Origin: Plectonema radiosum NIES-515
GTDB lineage: Bacteria > Cyanobacteriota > Cyanobacteriia > Cyanobacteriales > Nostocaceae
Length of the DNA: 35,027 nucleotides
Reading direction: 5' to 3'
Assembly (NCBI RefSeq): GCF_025753815.1
Contig: NZ_JAOWRF010000153.1
Span: 1 to 35,027 of the forward strand
Position 1 is the first letter of the stretch, and each line of letters starts with the position of its first letter. This document shows, in pieces, positions 34,261-35,027 of the stretch. The translations under genes and the position numbers were made by a program. The notes under the pieces are model-generated. The model worked only from the letters and a program-made list of their open reading frames with translations. It was not told the origin of the DNA and ran no database searches.

Positions 34261-35027
34261 GTGGGTGTGAAGCTAGGAATACTAGGATTAGGGACGGTGG
34301 GGACGGGTACGGTGCAGTTGTTGCAAGATTTGAACGGACGTCACCCGTTGTTGCGAGAGATAGAAATACATCGGGTGGGAGTACGATCGCCCCAATTACC
34401 CCGTGCTGTAGAATTACCAAAAAATGTTTTGATAACAGATTTAGAATCAATTGTCAATGACCCGGCGGTAGATATTGTTGTGGAATTGATTGGTGGATTA
34501 GAGCCGGCGCGATCGCTTATCCTCAAAGCTATCCAAAATGGTAAGCATGTTGTCACCGCTAACAAAGCAGCGATCGCTCGTTTTGGTGATGAAATTTTCA
34601 CAGCTGCCAATAAAGCCGGAGTATATGTAATGCTAGAAGCTGCTGTAGGTGGTGGTATTCCAGTAATTCAACCTTTGAAGCAATCTTTAAGTGTCAATCG
34701 CATTCACACCGTCACAGGCATCGTCAACGGTACAACTAACTACATCCTCACCCGGATGCAAACCGAAGGTAGCAACTTCGACGATGTTTTAGCTGATGCT
34801 CAAAAGTTGGGTTACGCTGAAGCTGACCCCACAGCTGATGTAGATGGCTTAGACGCAGCCGATAAAATTGCCATCCTCGCATCATTAGCGTTTGGTGGAC
34901 GCATCAACTTAGAAGACGTTTATTGTGAAGGAATTCGGCAAGTTAGTAAAACAGATATTGCCTACGCCGATAAATTGGGATTTGTGATTAAATTGTTAGC
35001 GATCGCCAAAACAATCACCCCTTCCCC
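34261..35027 (+). CDS. hom: Homoserine dehydrogenase, N-terminal part (runs off right edge)
   Basis: The frame is open from GTG at 34261 to the window end (255 codons). The N-terminus GVKLGILGLGTVGTGTVQLL is the Rossmann NAD(P) site. It is followed by VELIGGLEPARSLILKAIQNGKHVVTANKAA, EAAVGGGIPVIQPLKQSLS, GIVNGTTNYILTRM and DVDGLDAADKIAILASLAFGG, all family blocks with the catalytic Lys/Asp context. It reduces aspartate semialdehyde to homoserine in Met/Thr synthesis. The GTG start matches the usual MGVKLG beginning. The last codons in the window (AKTITPSP, encoded by ACCCCTTCCCC) leave the expected sequence and may begin a C-rich low-complexity insert. The C-terminal ACT domain lies outside the window. 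Confidence 0.95.
   Translation, partial: MGVKLGILGLGTVGTGTVQLLQDLNGRHPLLREIEIHRVGVRSPQLPRAVELPKNVLITDLESIVNDPAVDIVVELIGGLEPARSLILKAIQNGKHVVTANKAAIARFGDEIFTAANKAGVYVMLEAAVGGGIPVIQPLKQSLSVNRIHTVTGIVNGTTNYILTRMQTEGSNFDDVLADAQKLGYAEADPTADVDGLDAADKIAILASLAFGGRINLEDVYCEGIRQVSKTDIAYADKLGFVIKLLAIAKTITPS

Overview
The window reads as a filamentous, probably heterocyst-forming cyanobacterium (Nostocales-like). The evidence is a phosphoribulokinase with the redox cysteine pairs, a ferredoxin-NADP reductase (petH) with a CpcD-like phycobilisome linker domain, a fused pyrF-pyrE gene, many GCGATCGC (HIP1) octamers, and heptamer tandem repeats beside genes. No rRNA, tRNA, CRISPR array or phage module was seen. 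Database identity was not checked; family calls come from reading motifs.

Layout. Positions 1-493 hold the 5' part of a dihydroorotase-like gene (minus strand), carrying an in-frame low-complexity insert. A tandem histidine-phosphatase gene (666-2018) and a small secreted protein (2349-2729) follow. Positions 2730-4052 are a repeat-dense non-coding island with two MITE-like elements, an IS200 tnpA remnant and a 176-bp inverted-repeat element. Positions 4053-11588 form a tightly overlapping plus-strand operon: a secreted TpsA adhesin, its TpsB outer-membrane transporter, and a TPR-CHAT caspase-like protease with an export signal. Next come sfsA (minus) and an HpcH/HpaI aldolase (plus), a PF10014-type 2-oxoglutarate/Fe(II) dioxygenase, an alkyltransferase-like DNA-repair protein, and an AI-2E-type permease (minus).

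From 16.3 to 21.7 kb, all on the minus strand: pyrFE, a Tat-exported molybdopterin oxidoreductase preceded by its probable di-heme cytochrome b partner, a tnpB-only IS element with a structured 3' end (candidate guide RNA), and a one-TM proline-rich protein. From 21.9 to 25.7 kb: an exported metallophosphoesterase, an orphan HigA-like antitoxin, and pcrA helicase. A 1-kb repeat-rich gap with a broken ORF leads to a sensor histidine kinase, then metK and prk (all minus). A 1.28-kb leader region separates prk from divergent petH. An 11-copy heptamer array follows petH, and a homoserine dehydrogenase gene runs off the right edge.

The most interesting signals are: (1) the TpsA-TpsB-CHAT operon, a possible coupled secretion/proteolysis system; (2) a family of small palindromic mobile elements with TAGACATCTCC-type ends. 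Two of these lie exactly at gene 3' ends and supply the TAG stop codon of the AI-2E permease and of pcrA. Their central palindromes differ in sequence from copy to copy but stay self-complementary; (3) the low-complexity, in-frame insert in the dihydroorotase-like gene, whose HxH metal motif also reads YSH; (4) an orphan TnpB with a nested-stem 3' RNA candidate.
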